Shown here piece by piece: positions 35,160 to 46,320 of a stretch of DNA of 64,000 bases. Made by a program: the position numbers and the translations under genes. Where the stretch lies: the NCBI GenBank assembly GCA_028456385.1, contig JALNQF010000173.1, forward strand, positions 28,849-92,848, written 5' to 3'. Each line of letters starts with the position of its first letter. Position 1 is the first letter of the stretch. Source of the stretch: Ophiosphaerella korrae. Lineage: Eukaryota; Ascomycota; Dothideomycetes; Pleosporales; Phaeosphaeriaceae. Below the pieces are notes generated by a model that saw nothing but the letters and a program-made list of their open reading frames with translations, was not told the DNA's origin and did no database searches.

Positions 35160-35618
35160 ACACCTACACTACTAAAATAGATCCCCGTAAAGAATTAATT
35201 CAAGTAGCTCTCTATAATCTTCATGCTAGCATTTTCTAAAGTTAAAGAGCTACTATAAAGGCCTACAATATTCTACAAGCTACATTCTTAAAGCGCGTAT
35301 AAAGTACATAGAATAGCTAAACTAGCTACGTATACTAATATAGATTAACTCTACAGTAAGAAGAGTTCTTTATATAATAGATACTTAAAGAGGACGTATA
35401 AGCTTTTCCTCCCTTATACGCACGCGCACAAGAAATAGCAAACTAAATACTAAGGATAAATAGAGACTATAAGCCTATAAGTAGGTATTAGATAACTACT
35501 TTCCTAAAGCGTAATCTACGCGTTATATCTATTATTAGATAAAAGATTAAGGCTACCTAGGCTAAAAGAGTAACTTTAGTATAGATACGTGTATTTCTTA
35601 AGCTCTTTTGTAATAGAT
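35160..35618 (+). pseudogene. N-terminal half of pogo/Fot1-like transposase
   Basis: Reading stops through, the frame gives a CENP-B-type N terminus. It starts with words like RKELIQVAL, then a helix-turn-helix region (ATIKAYNILQATFLKRV), a second one (EEFF..ILKED), FPPLYARAQEIANQILR, and FLKRNLRV. This is the DNA-binding part of pogo/Fot1 transposases. The start codon is ATA where ATG is expected, a G-to-A change. At least ten CAG/TGG-type codons are now TAG/TAA. It is cut at TCTTT by a solo LTR and continues at 43152. Confidence 0.8.
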
Positions 35619-35704
35619 TGCCTATTATTAACTATAAGCAATTATTTAGAAGTATTAGTAGACTAGAAGTTAATAATAAAAGCACGTATAGTAATCTATA
35701 ATAG

Positions 35705-36133
35705 TATTATAGGTATAATAGAAGAAATCGAGATAGAACTAATTAGTCCCGATCTAGGCGCTAACAAAGCATAGGATAAGCAAGGTAACAACCTTAATTA
35801 GAAGACTATATATAACTAGGACACCTAGGCTAATCTATAATCTATAGGCTCTTAGTAACTATAGATTATAGATTAAGACAATCTATAATCTACTAGTCTT
35901 AGCAACTACAGATTATAGATTACGACAAGTATATAGTTAGTAAGATACGTATTATTAAGATATTATTAGTAATTTAATCCTTTAACTATAGAACGTTAAT
36001 ACAAGATAGTTACAAAATATCTTTTATTATTTATAAGTTATTATAGATTATAACCTAAGCTTTTACTATTAACTCTTAATCTACTAATACCTTTAGAGTA
36101 CTAGGAAGTTAACCCTAGTAACACCCTATTACA
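35705..36133 (+). repeat. 5' LTR (429 bp)
   Basis: It begins TATTATAGG (from TGTTATAGG) and ends CCTATTACA. A central block of alternating inverted words (CTATAATCTATAG and its complement, 35,830-35,930) can form long hairpins. Confidence 0.92.
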
Positions 36134-36189
36134 CTTTACTAATTTAGTTATTATAAGAAGCAAAGCGTAAGTAGTGTATAGTCTAGCTA

Positions 36190-39100
36190 ATATAATAGTA
36201 GAAAGTTTAACTAAGATAAGCAAAGCTCCTAAGAGTAGTTATAAATCTAATAGTACTATATAGGAAATAATTAAAGACTAAATTAATAACTTAATCTTAG
36301 ATAAAGAAGATATAAAAATAGTAATTAATGCTTTAGAAATATAGAACAAGGAACTATAAGATTACGCAAAGTAAAATAAAGTATAGATTAAAGCTATTAT
36401 TAAAAGTTAGAATTAGATAGAACTAATTATATAACGTCTAGTAATAAGTATAATAAAGAAACTACCTAAGATACTTATCTTTAAAAAGTTTAATAGAATA
36501 AGGGAGAAACTAAGACCTTTTATTACTTTAGTATAACTCTAGATAGATATATAAGTACTACACTTTAATATAGAAGAGAAAAAGGTAATATATATTAGGT
36601 TGCACCTTAAGGAAGACGTAATAAGATAGTATAAACCTTACTAGATAGATTATATAATATACTCTCTAATAACCTAGAAAGATAAAACTAGAGCTATTTT
36701 TAGAAGTTACAAATACTTTACTAAACAAATAAGAGTAGTATTTAGAGATATAGACGTTACCTAATAAGCTAAAGAGTAGCTAGAAAAGCTTATACAAAGT
36801 TAGAGCGTTCTTAAGTATATATTATAATTTAAATAACTATTATAAAATATAGAGTAGAATAAGTTAGCTTTAATATTATAATTTAAGTAAGGACTAAACT
36901 TAAAAATTTAATACAAGATAATATATATAGAAAAACTAAGGACACTAGAAGCCCTAAAGTAATAAGTAATATAAATTAATAATAATTTTTAAGAATAGAA
37001 GAAAAACAAATATAGAGGTTATACCTAGAATTATAATAAGAGAGACCCTATAATCCTTAACGCTAATAAGGATAGAAAGAAAAAGAAAAATAAAGACTTT
37101 ACGTACTTTAACTATAGTAAACTAGGCTATTACGTAAAAGACTACTAATTAAAGAAGAAGGATATAGTATATTATAAATATAGGAAACTAAGATACTTTA
37201 TAAAAGAATATAGAAGTAAAGACCTAAAGAAAGAAACTTAGTTAAAAATAACTAAGAAGAAGAAAGAAGCACTATAAGTATAAGCTAAACCTTAGGAGAA
37301 AGTAGCTAGGAGTAAAGAAATATAATACGTAATACTCTATTAGACCTTTTGTTATAAAGATAACTACTATATATATCTTTCTAGTAAATAAGGAGTAAGA
37401 TACTTCTTATAATAGAGATAGAAAGTAGCTATAATAAAAGAAGATAGAACAAAAGCTTAGCTAAAAGAAATAGCCTAAGTAATAGACTTACTAATAGAAG
37501 ATATAGAAGGGGAAGAGCCCTTAGTACTATTAATCTAGGCTAAAGGACTAGTACTAGATAAAGAGACTACTATAACTACCTCTAAAGAACTATAAGGAAG
37601 TAACAGATAGGTTAGTATAAGAGGTATAGAGTATACCTAGCTAATAATATATAGCTATAATAGCTATACAACTATAGATATAGAGGAATAAGATAAAGAA
37701 TAGAAGTTTATTTAAAAATACTTACTAGTTATAAGTATAGAAAAAGCGTATAAAGACTAAAAAGAACGCAATCCTAAAGAAATAAAGTTTATACTATTTT
37801 AAGAATAGATAAAGTAATATATAGTTATAGTAAGAAGAATACTTATATAAAAAGAATAGTAATACTTTATAAGAAAGATATAATAGATTAATAAAGCCTA
37901 TATACTAAGAGTACTAGTAGTATACTATATCCTAATAATAGATATACTTAGTAAAAGTAAATACTAGAAAGGGGATAATAAAATAATAAATCTAAAATAT
38001 CTAGTACACTTTAAAGTATTATAGATATTATACCTAGATAAGAATTATATTATATATAGGAACTCTAAAGTAAATAATAACGTATAGCTTATAAGAAGAA
38101 GAGGCTATAACTATACAAGAGTAATTCTAGTAGAAAATATCTAAAGATAAGAAGTAATCTTAGAAGATAAATACGTAGTAATAAGACCTAGCCTAAAACT
38201 ATCTAAGAAATACGTCTAAGGAAGACTATAGTATAAATATATAAATAATAAATATCTAAAATATAAAGAATATAAACTTAAAGTAAGCCTATAGCCCTAA
38301 AAAGATAGATAATTTATAAAGCTACCTAAATAAGAAAAACTAGAAAGTATAGGAGGCCTATATATTATAAAAATAAGTATATACTAAAGAAAGAAAGTAT
38401 AATTAATAATTAATAGTAGAGCTACAAGAAACTTTATATTAAAAAAGTTTATAGAAATATAGAGAATAAAGTATATAATAAAGAAATACTCTTAATAACT
38501 AAGTATAATTAAAGGAAAACTATTCTAGAAACTAATATAGTTTAAGATAGCACCTTTAATACTAAGGTTAGAAAGACTAGAAATTAAGAATATAGTTATA
38601 GATATAACAATAATTAATAACAAATAAGATATAATATTAGGAATACTATAGTTATAGATAACTAACCTATATATTAATTAGAGAATAGAGAAGATTAACT
38701 ACTATAGAATAGACACGTTAAAGGCCTACAAGAACACCTATAAAGGAGAATTCCTAGAAGAATATAAGAAATAAGAAGAATAGCTTATAGAACTTAAAGA
38801 TTACTTTCTAGAATATTAACTATAGGACTTAGCAATAGAAATAAAAGAAGGAAAAGACGTAGGGTAGAGCTTAGTCTACTAGAAAATAGAAGAAAAGTTA
38901 AAGATTAAATAAGTATTTATTTAAAACGCAATAAAAACGAAATAGATAAGAGAATCTAAATCCTTAGTAGCCTATAGACTTATCTTTATAGACAAGAAAA
39001 GAATAAGTAATAAAAGACCTTATATAGACTTTAGAAAAACTAACGTAGTTATAAACAAGAACTAATACTCTTTACTAAGGATAGATATAATATAAGATAA

Positions 39101-41660
39101 ACTAAGGAAAGTAATAATCTTTACAAAGTTAGATATCTAGAATGCCTACTACTAAATTAGAATTAAAAAAAGTAATAAATAGAAAATAGTATTTAGAATA
39201 TAATAAAGATTATATAAATATTTAGTTATACTATTTAGCTTAATAAATATACTAGTAGTATTCTAAGAAAGGATTAATATAGTACTAAAAGAGTACTTAG
39301 ATATATTTATATTTATATACTTAGACAATATCTTTATATTCTTAGAAATAGAGGAAGAACACGTATAATATATATATAAAGTACTAGAAAAACTAGTAGA
39401 AGCTAAAATATTTCTTAAGATAAGAAAATACAAGTTCTATATAAAAGAAATAGATTTCCTAGAGTTTATTATAGAACTAGGAAAGATTAAGATTAATCTA
39501 GAAAAGATTAAGTTAATTAATAAATAGCTAATACTAAGAAACCTAAAAAAAGTATAATAATTTTATAGGCTAGCTAACTTTTATAAAAAGTTAATAGTAA
39601 GATAGTCTAAAGATATAGAACTAATAATAAAACTTATAAAAAAAGATACGCTATTTAAATAGATAAAAGAATATAACAAAGTATTTAAGAAGATTAAGAA
39701 GAAGTTTATAGAAAACCTAGTTATTAGAATATATAACCTAGACCTACTAGTAATAGTAAAGATAGACGTATCTAACTTAGTCTATAGAATAGTACTAATA
39801 TAAGAAGACCTAGAGACTAAAAAAGAATACTTAGTTAAGTACTTCTCTAAGAAAATAAAGATAGTAGAACTTAACTACCTAATCTATAATAAAGAGATAC
39901 TAGTAATCTATAAAGTATTTAAGTAATAGAGAGTATACTTATAAAGAGTAAAATATTAGACAAAGGTCTATATAGACTATAAGAATCTTATAAGATTTAT
40001 AATAAATAAAGAATTATTATAATACTATATAAGATAGTAGGAATACTTATTAACGTTTAATATAGAAATTATATATATAAAAAGGAAAGATAATTAGTTT
40101 ATAGACGCCTTTAGTAGAAGACTAGACTTATAAGAAGAAGTAAGCGCTACTAGTATAGTTCTAGTTAAGAATAAAAAAAAATACTTAGTCTTAAATATAT
40201 ATAAAATAGCTATAATACTTAAAAGAAAAAGTAGCGAGCTAAATAAATAGATTTAGAAAATAATAAAAGAAGTATCTAAAGAAATAGAAAAACTAGAAAT
40301 CTAAGAAGGATTTATATAAGCTTATAAAAGAATATATATCTTAAAGAAGATCTAGAGAGAATTTATATAACAATTCTATAAATTACTAGTATATAGTTAC
40401 TAAAGTATTAAGAAAATATTAGATAGACTACTATAAGACTACTATATTTTAAAAGCAAGATAATTAGTAATAGAGGTACTACAAGACTATATAGAATATT
40501 AAAAGAATAAATATAATAGATATATACTATATAGAATATTATAACTAGTAGAAGTACTAGAATAACTATAGAGAGTAATTACAATAGACTTTATTATAAA
40601 GTTACTAAAGTCTAAAGACTTAATATTAGGGGTTAAGTATAATAGAATCTTAATAATAGTAGATAAGCTTATAAAGTATATATACTTTAGACTATATAAA
40701 GAGAAAAGTAGGATAGAAGTTACTATATACTAGGTTCTAGGAACTATAATTAGTTAATATAGACTACTAGATAAGATTATTATAGATAGAGACGTACGAT
40801 TTATATTAAAACTATAGAGAATAATAATAGTACAATTAGGAATTAAATATATAATATCTATAGTATATTACCTATAAATAGATAGATAGTTAGAACAAAT
40901 AAATTAGATAGTAGAATAATACCTAAGATACTACCTTAACTATAACTAGAATAATTAGGTATAGTTACTACCTATAGTATAGTTAGTATACAACAGTACA
41001 AAGAATATAGTAATAAGAGTATTACTTTTCTTTATAAACTATAGATTTAAACCTAATATATACTAGATACTAAGAAATTAGATATCTTAGTTTCTAAGAA
41101 GAGAAAGTTTTACTAATAGACTTAAAGATATATACAATTAACTAAAACAAGATATAGAATTCTTATACAATTATATAGTAAAATACTATAACAAGAAGTA
41201 TAAAAAAGGACCTTAATTTAGAAAAAGAGAAAAAGTATAGTTAGTATAGAAAAATATTAAAAGTAAAAGACTAAGCTTAAAATTAGACTACGTTAAAATA
41301 AGACTATATAAAATTAAGAAAGAAGTTATACTAGTTATATTTAAATTAAAGCTACTAAATAAGATAAGGATATACCTAATATTTTACGTAGCCTTACTAG
41401 AATAAGTACTACTAGAAGTAAAACTACTAGTATATAAAGTAGATACGTATAGAGAATAAAAAGAATAAAAAGTTAAGAAAATCTTATAGTACTAGTTCTA
41501 AAATAGAAAAGACTACTATTTAGTAGAATAGATAGGTATAGATAAAAAAGGACAACTATAAGAGAAAATATAAGAACTAGAGGATAATCTTAATTACTTT
41601 AAGAAACTAGAGGAGTTCTAAAATTAAAACCCTCTAGAACGCCTAGTAGTAAACTAAGAG
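36190..41660 (+). pseudogene. Degenerate gag-pol, Ty3/Gypsy chromovirus type
   Basis: With TAG/TAA read as former Gln/Trp, the order is as follows. Gag runs from ~36,190. The zinc knuckle is at 37,103-37,144 (YFNYSKLGYYVKDY from CX2CX4HX4C). The protease active site is at 38,410-38,436 (NSRAT from DSGAT). Reverse transcriptase is at ~38,950-39,540, with YLDD reduced to YLDN at 39,318-39,329. RNase H is at ~39,700-40,130. Integrase has an HHCC-like region near 40,380 and catalytic Asp, Asp and Glu near 40,585, 40,775 and 40,905. A chromodomain-like tail lies at ~41,450-41,620. Chromodomains in such elements are known to steer integration to heterochromatin. No intact frame remains. Confidence 0.87.
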
Positions 41661-42170
41661 AACTAACATTACTAATAATAGATAGAGAGATAATAGGGAC
41701 GTCTAGCGTAGGACCTACTATAGTAATACTAAACGCTTTATTTAGATCTAGCTTAGCTTCTAGAGCTACTAACTACTTAGCTAATTTCTTATTATTTAAG
41801 GCCTTTATCTTATAAAGATAAGAGAGATAAGTTTAATTCTTTACTAGCTTACTCTACGTAAGCTCTTAGATACACTTACGCTTAGCTTTAGCTTCTATAA
41901 TTTAAGATAGTAATTTCTCTTAAGTCTAGTTAATAGCTTTCCCTATTATTATTAAGCCTAGACGTAAGAATAAGTATAATTAACGTATACTTAGAAAGAG
42001 AAATACTAGACACGTTATAAGAACTACGTATATTTATATAAATATACGCTTTATAAGCTCTACTATTATTTGTAGAAATAATATAAAAAAGAGACTTAGG
42101 GTTTAACTTAAGAGAAGTATAACAAGAATAAAGAAATATTTTAATACTATTACATAGTATATAATTAGTA
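41650..42170 (-). pseudogene. Reverse-strand frame between pol and 3' LTR
   Basis: This is the same position and reading as 19,470-19,953 and 61,860-62,400. A first part resembles the 76-codon open stretches, then a shifted frame has helical, charged words (EAKAK, LYKIKALNN, LEAKLD) once stops are read through. Similarity among diverged copies suggests that the ancestral element carried a gene on this strand. Function is not known. Confidence 0.4.
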
Positions 42171-42301
42171 AAGAGATAGTAATAATATATAGATAAAATA
42201 GTTATAAAGGAGGATAAAGAACTCTATATTAATAAAGAAACTAGACTAATAACTCTAGCTTTAGGATAGGTAAACTAGGACCTACTTAGAAGAAGAGATA
42301 G

Positions 42302-42730
42302 TATTATAGGTGTAATAGAAGAAATCAAGATAGAACTAATTAGTCCTAATCTAGGCGCTAATAAAGTATAAGACAAGTAAAGTAATAACTTTAATTAAGA
42401 GACTATATATAACTAAGACACCTAGGCTAATCTATAATCTATAGGCTTTTAGTAACTATAGATTATAGATTAAGATAATTTATAATCTACTAGTCTTAGT
42501 AACTATAGATTATAGATTACAATAAGTATATAGTTAGTAAGATGCGTATTATTAGGATATTATTAGTAATTTAATCCTTTAACTATAGAACGTTAATATA
42601 AGATAGTTACAAAATATCTTCTATTATTTATAAGTTATTATAGATTATAACCTAAGCTTTTACTATTAACTCTTAATCTACTAATACCTTTAGGGTACTA
42701 CGAAGTTAACTCTAGTAACACCCTATTATA
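42302..42730 (+). repeat. 3' LTR (429 bp)
   Basis: It begins TATTATAGG and ends CCCTATTATA. It is the partner of 35705-36133 with equal length. The differences I see are mostly C/T and G/A, that is, RIP acting separately on each copy. Confidence 0.92.
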
Positions 42731-42832
42731 AATAGGCTTTAAATAATAAGATAAATCTTACGATATTAAGTATTATTACTTGTAGTTAGTAATTAAATTA
42801 CTAATAGTATCCTAATAATATATATTACTATT

Positions 42833-42937
42833 AACTATATACTTCTACTAACTATATACTTCTACTAACTATATACTTCTACTAACTATATACTTCTACT
42901 AACTATATACTTCTACTAACTATATACTTCTACTAAT
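42833..42937 (+). repeat. Six tandem copies of a 17-bp unit
   Basis: The unit TACTTCTACTAACTATA recurs with starts about every 17 bp (42,841, 42,858, 42,875, 42,892, 42,909, 42,926 for ACTTCTACTA). It is nearly perfect and lies inside the type-B LTR. Other type-B LTRs have only one or two copies, so it is a local expansion after or during RIP. Confidence 0.9.
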
Positions 42938-43151
42938 TTATTATACGCTCTTATAGATTACTTTAATCTATTATATATAATTATAGATTACTTTAATCTA
43001 TTATATATACCTAGAGATTACTTTATATTAGGTGTCCTAATTATAGGTTATTTTCTAATCTAGGTTATTACCTTACTTATCTTATATATTATTAGTACTT
43101 AAGTTAAAACTAATTAGTTCTATTTTAATTTCTTTTATTATATCTATAATA

Positions 43152-44290
43152 TCTTTAGGAGAGTTTATATAAAGCTAAGTATATAAGCTAAAGATATATA
43201 GAATATAGATAAGACTAGAAAAGCTCTTTATATATATACTAATACTAGAATCTTTATAAGTAGTTAAAAGAAAATAGCTTACTATGTATCTCTAGAGAAT
43301 TATAAGTAGGCCTTAATAATTAAGTATATATTAGCTTTAAGTAAAAAGTTACGCTCTACTATTATATTAAAAGAGAAGAACTTATAAAGTACTTAGTTTC
43401 TAATAATAATACTTAACTAGCTATATATAACCTTTAAGAATAGCTAGATATTAAATATAATAAGAGCTAAATAGTTAGAGTAAGTATTTCTACTTAAGAT
43501 AGCTATATTAGATAATTATTAGAAGATACTAATTCTAGATAGCTATAGTAGCTATATTAACTTAGGGTTCTTATAGATATATAAGTAGAATAAAGTCTCT
43601 CTTCTATTTTTACTTACTTATTCTTTATATATCTTATAGCCTCTAAACATCTTAGTATTCTCTATTATAAAAAAGTTTTACTAGTAGTAAATCTAGACTT
43701 TTTTATACTTTAATAACGTAGTTCTTATTAAAAAAAAGTACTTTATTATAGCTTACTATATAGTAAAAAAAAGTAATTACTAATATAGTTATATAAGCTA
43801 AGTAAGCTATTATAAGTATTTATTTATTAAATATTAACTAAGTAGTTAATTTATCTTAAGTATCTTAAAAGCCTTTTACTTTACTCTATCTAAATTAGCT
43901 TTAACTTACTAAAATTTATTTTTTTATACTTTATAGACCTTATAATATATTTATAACTTAGAAAGAGCTTTATAGAAAAAAAGAGATAAGTTATATAATA
44001 TACTAATACTTTAAAAAAACTAGTAAAGTATTTATAGTAGTAAATATATAAGTAGTAAAGTTTAAAATATAAAATAAAAAATTATATAGTTAACTTAAAG
44101 ATTTTAAACTTTAATAGCTATAGAAAAAAGTTTATATAAATCTAAATTAGTACTTTATAAATATAAATATAATTATAGTTACTATAAAAGCTTTATAACT
44201 TCTTAAAGTATAATAGAATACTAATACTAAGAAATAGGTAGTAGAAAGAGTAGTAGCTAAAATAGTAGCTTAAATACTTTAATCTATATA
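43152..44290 (+). pseudogene. C-terminal half of pogo/Fot1-like transposase
   Basis: It continues the frame of 35160-35618. Recognisable are the first catalytic region (DIWNIDKT, from NxDE-T), the second (LDSYSSYI, where GH has become SY by G-to-A and C-to-T changes, from LDGHGSH), and a block that reads as HSTHRLQPLDV before mutation. These are hallmarks of the DDE_1 pogo/Fot1 transposase. A basic tail with VV repeats ends near 44,290, homologous to 27,009-27,090. The frame is destroyed by many TAG/TAA. Confidence 0.82.
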
Positions 44291-44344
44291 TATAGAGTAG
44301 TAATTATAACTATATTAAAAAAATAAACTGTATTTTTTATATAA

Positions 44345-44404
44345 ATAGGTAATTTTAGTTAGGAAGTTAAAACTCTAAGTAAGTCTAAACTTAGTTAGCT
44401 AGCT
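44345..44404 (-). repeat. Right terminal inverted repeat of the pogo-like element
   Basis: It is the inverse of 35074-35140 and ends GTTAGCTAGCT at 44404. It is strongly RIPed compared with its left partner and with 27,125-27,190. Confidence 0.75.
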
Positions 44405-44500
44405 TATAACTTTTAAGTAATTACTTCTTTAAGATAAGTAATTACTTCTTTAAAATAAGTAATTACTTCTTTAAGATAAGTAATTACTTAAAAGTTATAA
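44405..44500. mobile_element. Short palindromic mini-element (MITE-like, 96 bp)
   Basis: Arms of 22 bp, starting TATAACTTTTAAGTAATTAC (44405) and closing with the exact inverse at 44500, enclose three tandem copies of a 21-bp unit (CTTTAAGATAAGTAATTACT). The same terminal word TATAACTTTTAAGTAA occurs at 45,160, at the edge of the hAT-like relic, so this may be a deletion derivative of that family. Confidence 0.55.
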
Positions 44501-44579
44501 ATCTAGATTAATATAATTTATAATTTATAAATCTTAGTAATAATAGATTATAGATTAGGTATAGTATATAGTTAGTAGT
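44501..44579 (+). repeat. Fragment of a type-A LTR
   Basis: It matches the inner part of the type-A LTR (the inverted-word block, then AGTATATAGTTAGTAG), cut on the right by another LTR. Confidence 0.5.
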
Positions 44580-45160
44580 TATAATAGAGTTACTTAATAT
44601 TTACTATAAGTAACTTCTTTAGGAAAGAGTATAGTAGATTAAAAAGTAATAACTAGGAACTATAGTTAATTTATATATATAATATTAAGTATAACTATTT
44701 TTAGTTAGAGATTAGATTACTAATACTATCTTTATAATATATATTCTTACTAACTATATACTTTTATTTTAATATTAACTTTATAGCTTTATTTATAATA
44801 AGCTTTATAACTACTAAGCTTTATAAAGTAGTAAAGCTACTTTATAGCTTTAAAGCTACTAAGCTTTATAAAGCTATAAAGTTAATATAAATTTTTATTA
44901 GAATTAACTTTTTAATTAAGCTTATTATCTTATAAGTTATATATATTATTATCTTCTATTATAAAGCTAATTAGTTCTATCTAGTTTTCTTTAATTACTA
45001 CTATAATACTATCTTTCTTTTTAAGTAAGTTCTTATTTTTCTACTTTAGAGCTAAAGTTATTAACTTATTTTCTTTATTAATTTCTAGCTTTTTATTACT
45101 TTTTATACCTTTTTATTCTTAATATAATAAGCTATTACTTACTAACTATTTTAGTTATAA
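44580..45160 (-). mobile_element. Truncated minus-strand Gypsy element: LTR and adjacent tail
   Basis: A type-B LTR (44580-45008, begins TATAATAG, ends CTATAATA) is followed by about 150 bp matching the stretch next to the 3' LTR in other minus-strand elements (compare 2,631-2,750 and 61,728-61,830). It is cut off at the terminal word of the hAT-like relic. The LTR contains inverted AAGCTTTATAAAG words around 44,770-44,900. Confidence 0.65.
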
Positions 45161-45399
45161 CTTTTAAGTAAGAGTATTTACTCTTTATTACTTTAAGTAT
45201 AAGTAAATATAATATTTTACTTATAAGTAATTACTTTTACTCTTTTAAGTAAGTAAAAGTAAAAGTAATTACTTTTACTTTTTTAAGTAAGTAAAAGTAG
45301 AAGTAATTACTTTTTTACTTTTTTTAAAATATAATAATTAAATATATTAAATAAAGTTTAACTACTTAAATTAATATAGTATTATACTAAACAAAGTAT

Positions 45400-46320
45400 A
45401 TAATATAAAATATATATTATTTTAAAAATAATATTTTTTTCTTTAACTTAATTTTAAATATTTAATATTAACTAAGTAAAAACTATATAGTAAAAGATTT
45501 AAATTTATATAACTAAATAACTAAATAACTCTTCTTTAACTACTATAATAGAATTAATAAACTCTATACTTTTTAAGTTAAAAGATATAAAATCTTTATA
45601 TAAATTAAATAAGCTTTAAATATTTTTTAACTTTTTTATATTATAATAAACCTTTTTAAAATTATTTAGATAATTTATATAGTATAATTTATATCTTATT
45701 AACTTTTTTTTATAGTAATATAATCTCTTCCTTTAAATAAAAAATACTTAATTTTATTTACTTTTTTAAAAGTAATAAGTAATTTACTAATATAACTCTT
45801 AATAAAATCTAATTAAATAAGTTTATTATTTATAAATATTAAATTAGTAAACTTACTATATTCTTTAAAAAGTATACTAGTTTTAATAAAGTACTTATTA
45901 ATACTTTTTAAACTAGTAAATAAACTACTATCTATTTTATTATTATCTAATAGAAATATATACTTTATTTCTATATTTACTTTATATAATTAATCTAGTA
46001 GAGTATTAGTTTATATTTAAATATATAGTATTAAAAAGTAAAACTTATTTAAAGTAACTTTATATCTATCTTAATTATAATAGCTAAGTTTACTAAAATT
46101 ATATACTATTTTTAAAGTATTTAAGTATTTTACTATATATATAGAATTTAAGTCTAATAATAATATATTAGTTTAAATAATAATATAAATATTAGACTAT
46201 AGTTAAAAACTTTTAAAAATTTAATAATTATTAATAATAATCTTTATAGTAAAGTTTACTTTAGTAAGTTTAACTACTAAACTATTTTTATTAGTAGTAG
46301 TAATAAAGTTATCTTTAGTA
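45400..46320 (-). other. Unidentified degraded coding-like stretch
   Basis: The minus strand has a long, nearly continuous frame with few stops (for example the word GLFLDNNKID is approximated around 45,950). I cannot assign it. It could be a second gene of the hAT-like element or a fragment of another retroelement. Confidence 0.25.

Larger units (their letters stand above)
35705..42730 (+). mobile_element. Complete Gypsy chromovirus-type element (7026 bp), least RIPed of its kind here
   Basis: Two LTRs of exactly 429 bp are flanked by a perfect target duplication AATAG (35700-35704 and 42731-42735). Internally a leader, gag, pol and the reverse-strand frame follow the same plan as 13492-20524. 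It keeps noticeably more CA/TG and CG dinucleotides than its neighbours, for example GCAACTACAG near 35,900. By nesting it is younger than the solo LTR and pogo element it sits in. Confidence 0.93.
35619..43151 (-). repeat. Solo LTR (type B, about 502 bp) split by a Gypsy element
   Basis: The pieces 35619-35704 and 42736-43151 form one LTR in reverse orientation. It begins TGTAATAG (intact TG) and ends CTATAATA, with perfect 5-bp duplications TCTTT at 35614-35618 and 43152-43156. The Gypsy element at 35705-42730, with its duplicated AATAG, lies inside. The LTR includes six tandem 17-bp units at 42833-42937. Confidence 0.85.
35074..44404 (+). mobile_element. pogo/Fot1-like DNA transposon split by nested LTR insertions
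   Basis: The left terminus AGCTAGCTAACCGGGTT (35074 on) is the inverse of the right terminus ...GTTAGCTAGCT (ending 44404), and similarity continues inward for about 60 bp. TA flanks both ends (35072-35073 and 44405-44406), the target duplication of this superfamily. The transposase reads in two parts, 35160-35618 and 43152-44290, which join in frame when the LTR material at 35619-43151 and one TCTTT are removed. Without insertions the element is about 1.8 kb, a normal Fot1 size. RIP is mild in the first ~130 bp and strong afterwards. Confidence 0.85.

Noticed and set aside
42833..42937. Possible CRISPR-like array
   Set aside because: It has head-to-tail 17-bp units without spacers, so it is a minisatellite in an LTR; a eukaryotic setting also argues against CRISPR.
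35074..44404. A Starship-type giant cargo element or biosynthetic gene cluster
   Set aside because: No tyrosine recombinase (DUF3435) captain gene and no polyketide or peptide synthetase, terpene or tailoring gene set is recognisable; the tract is explained by nested ordinary transposons.
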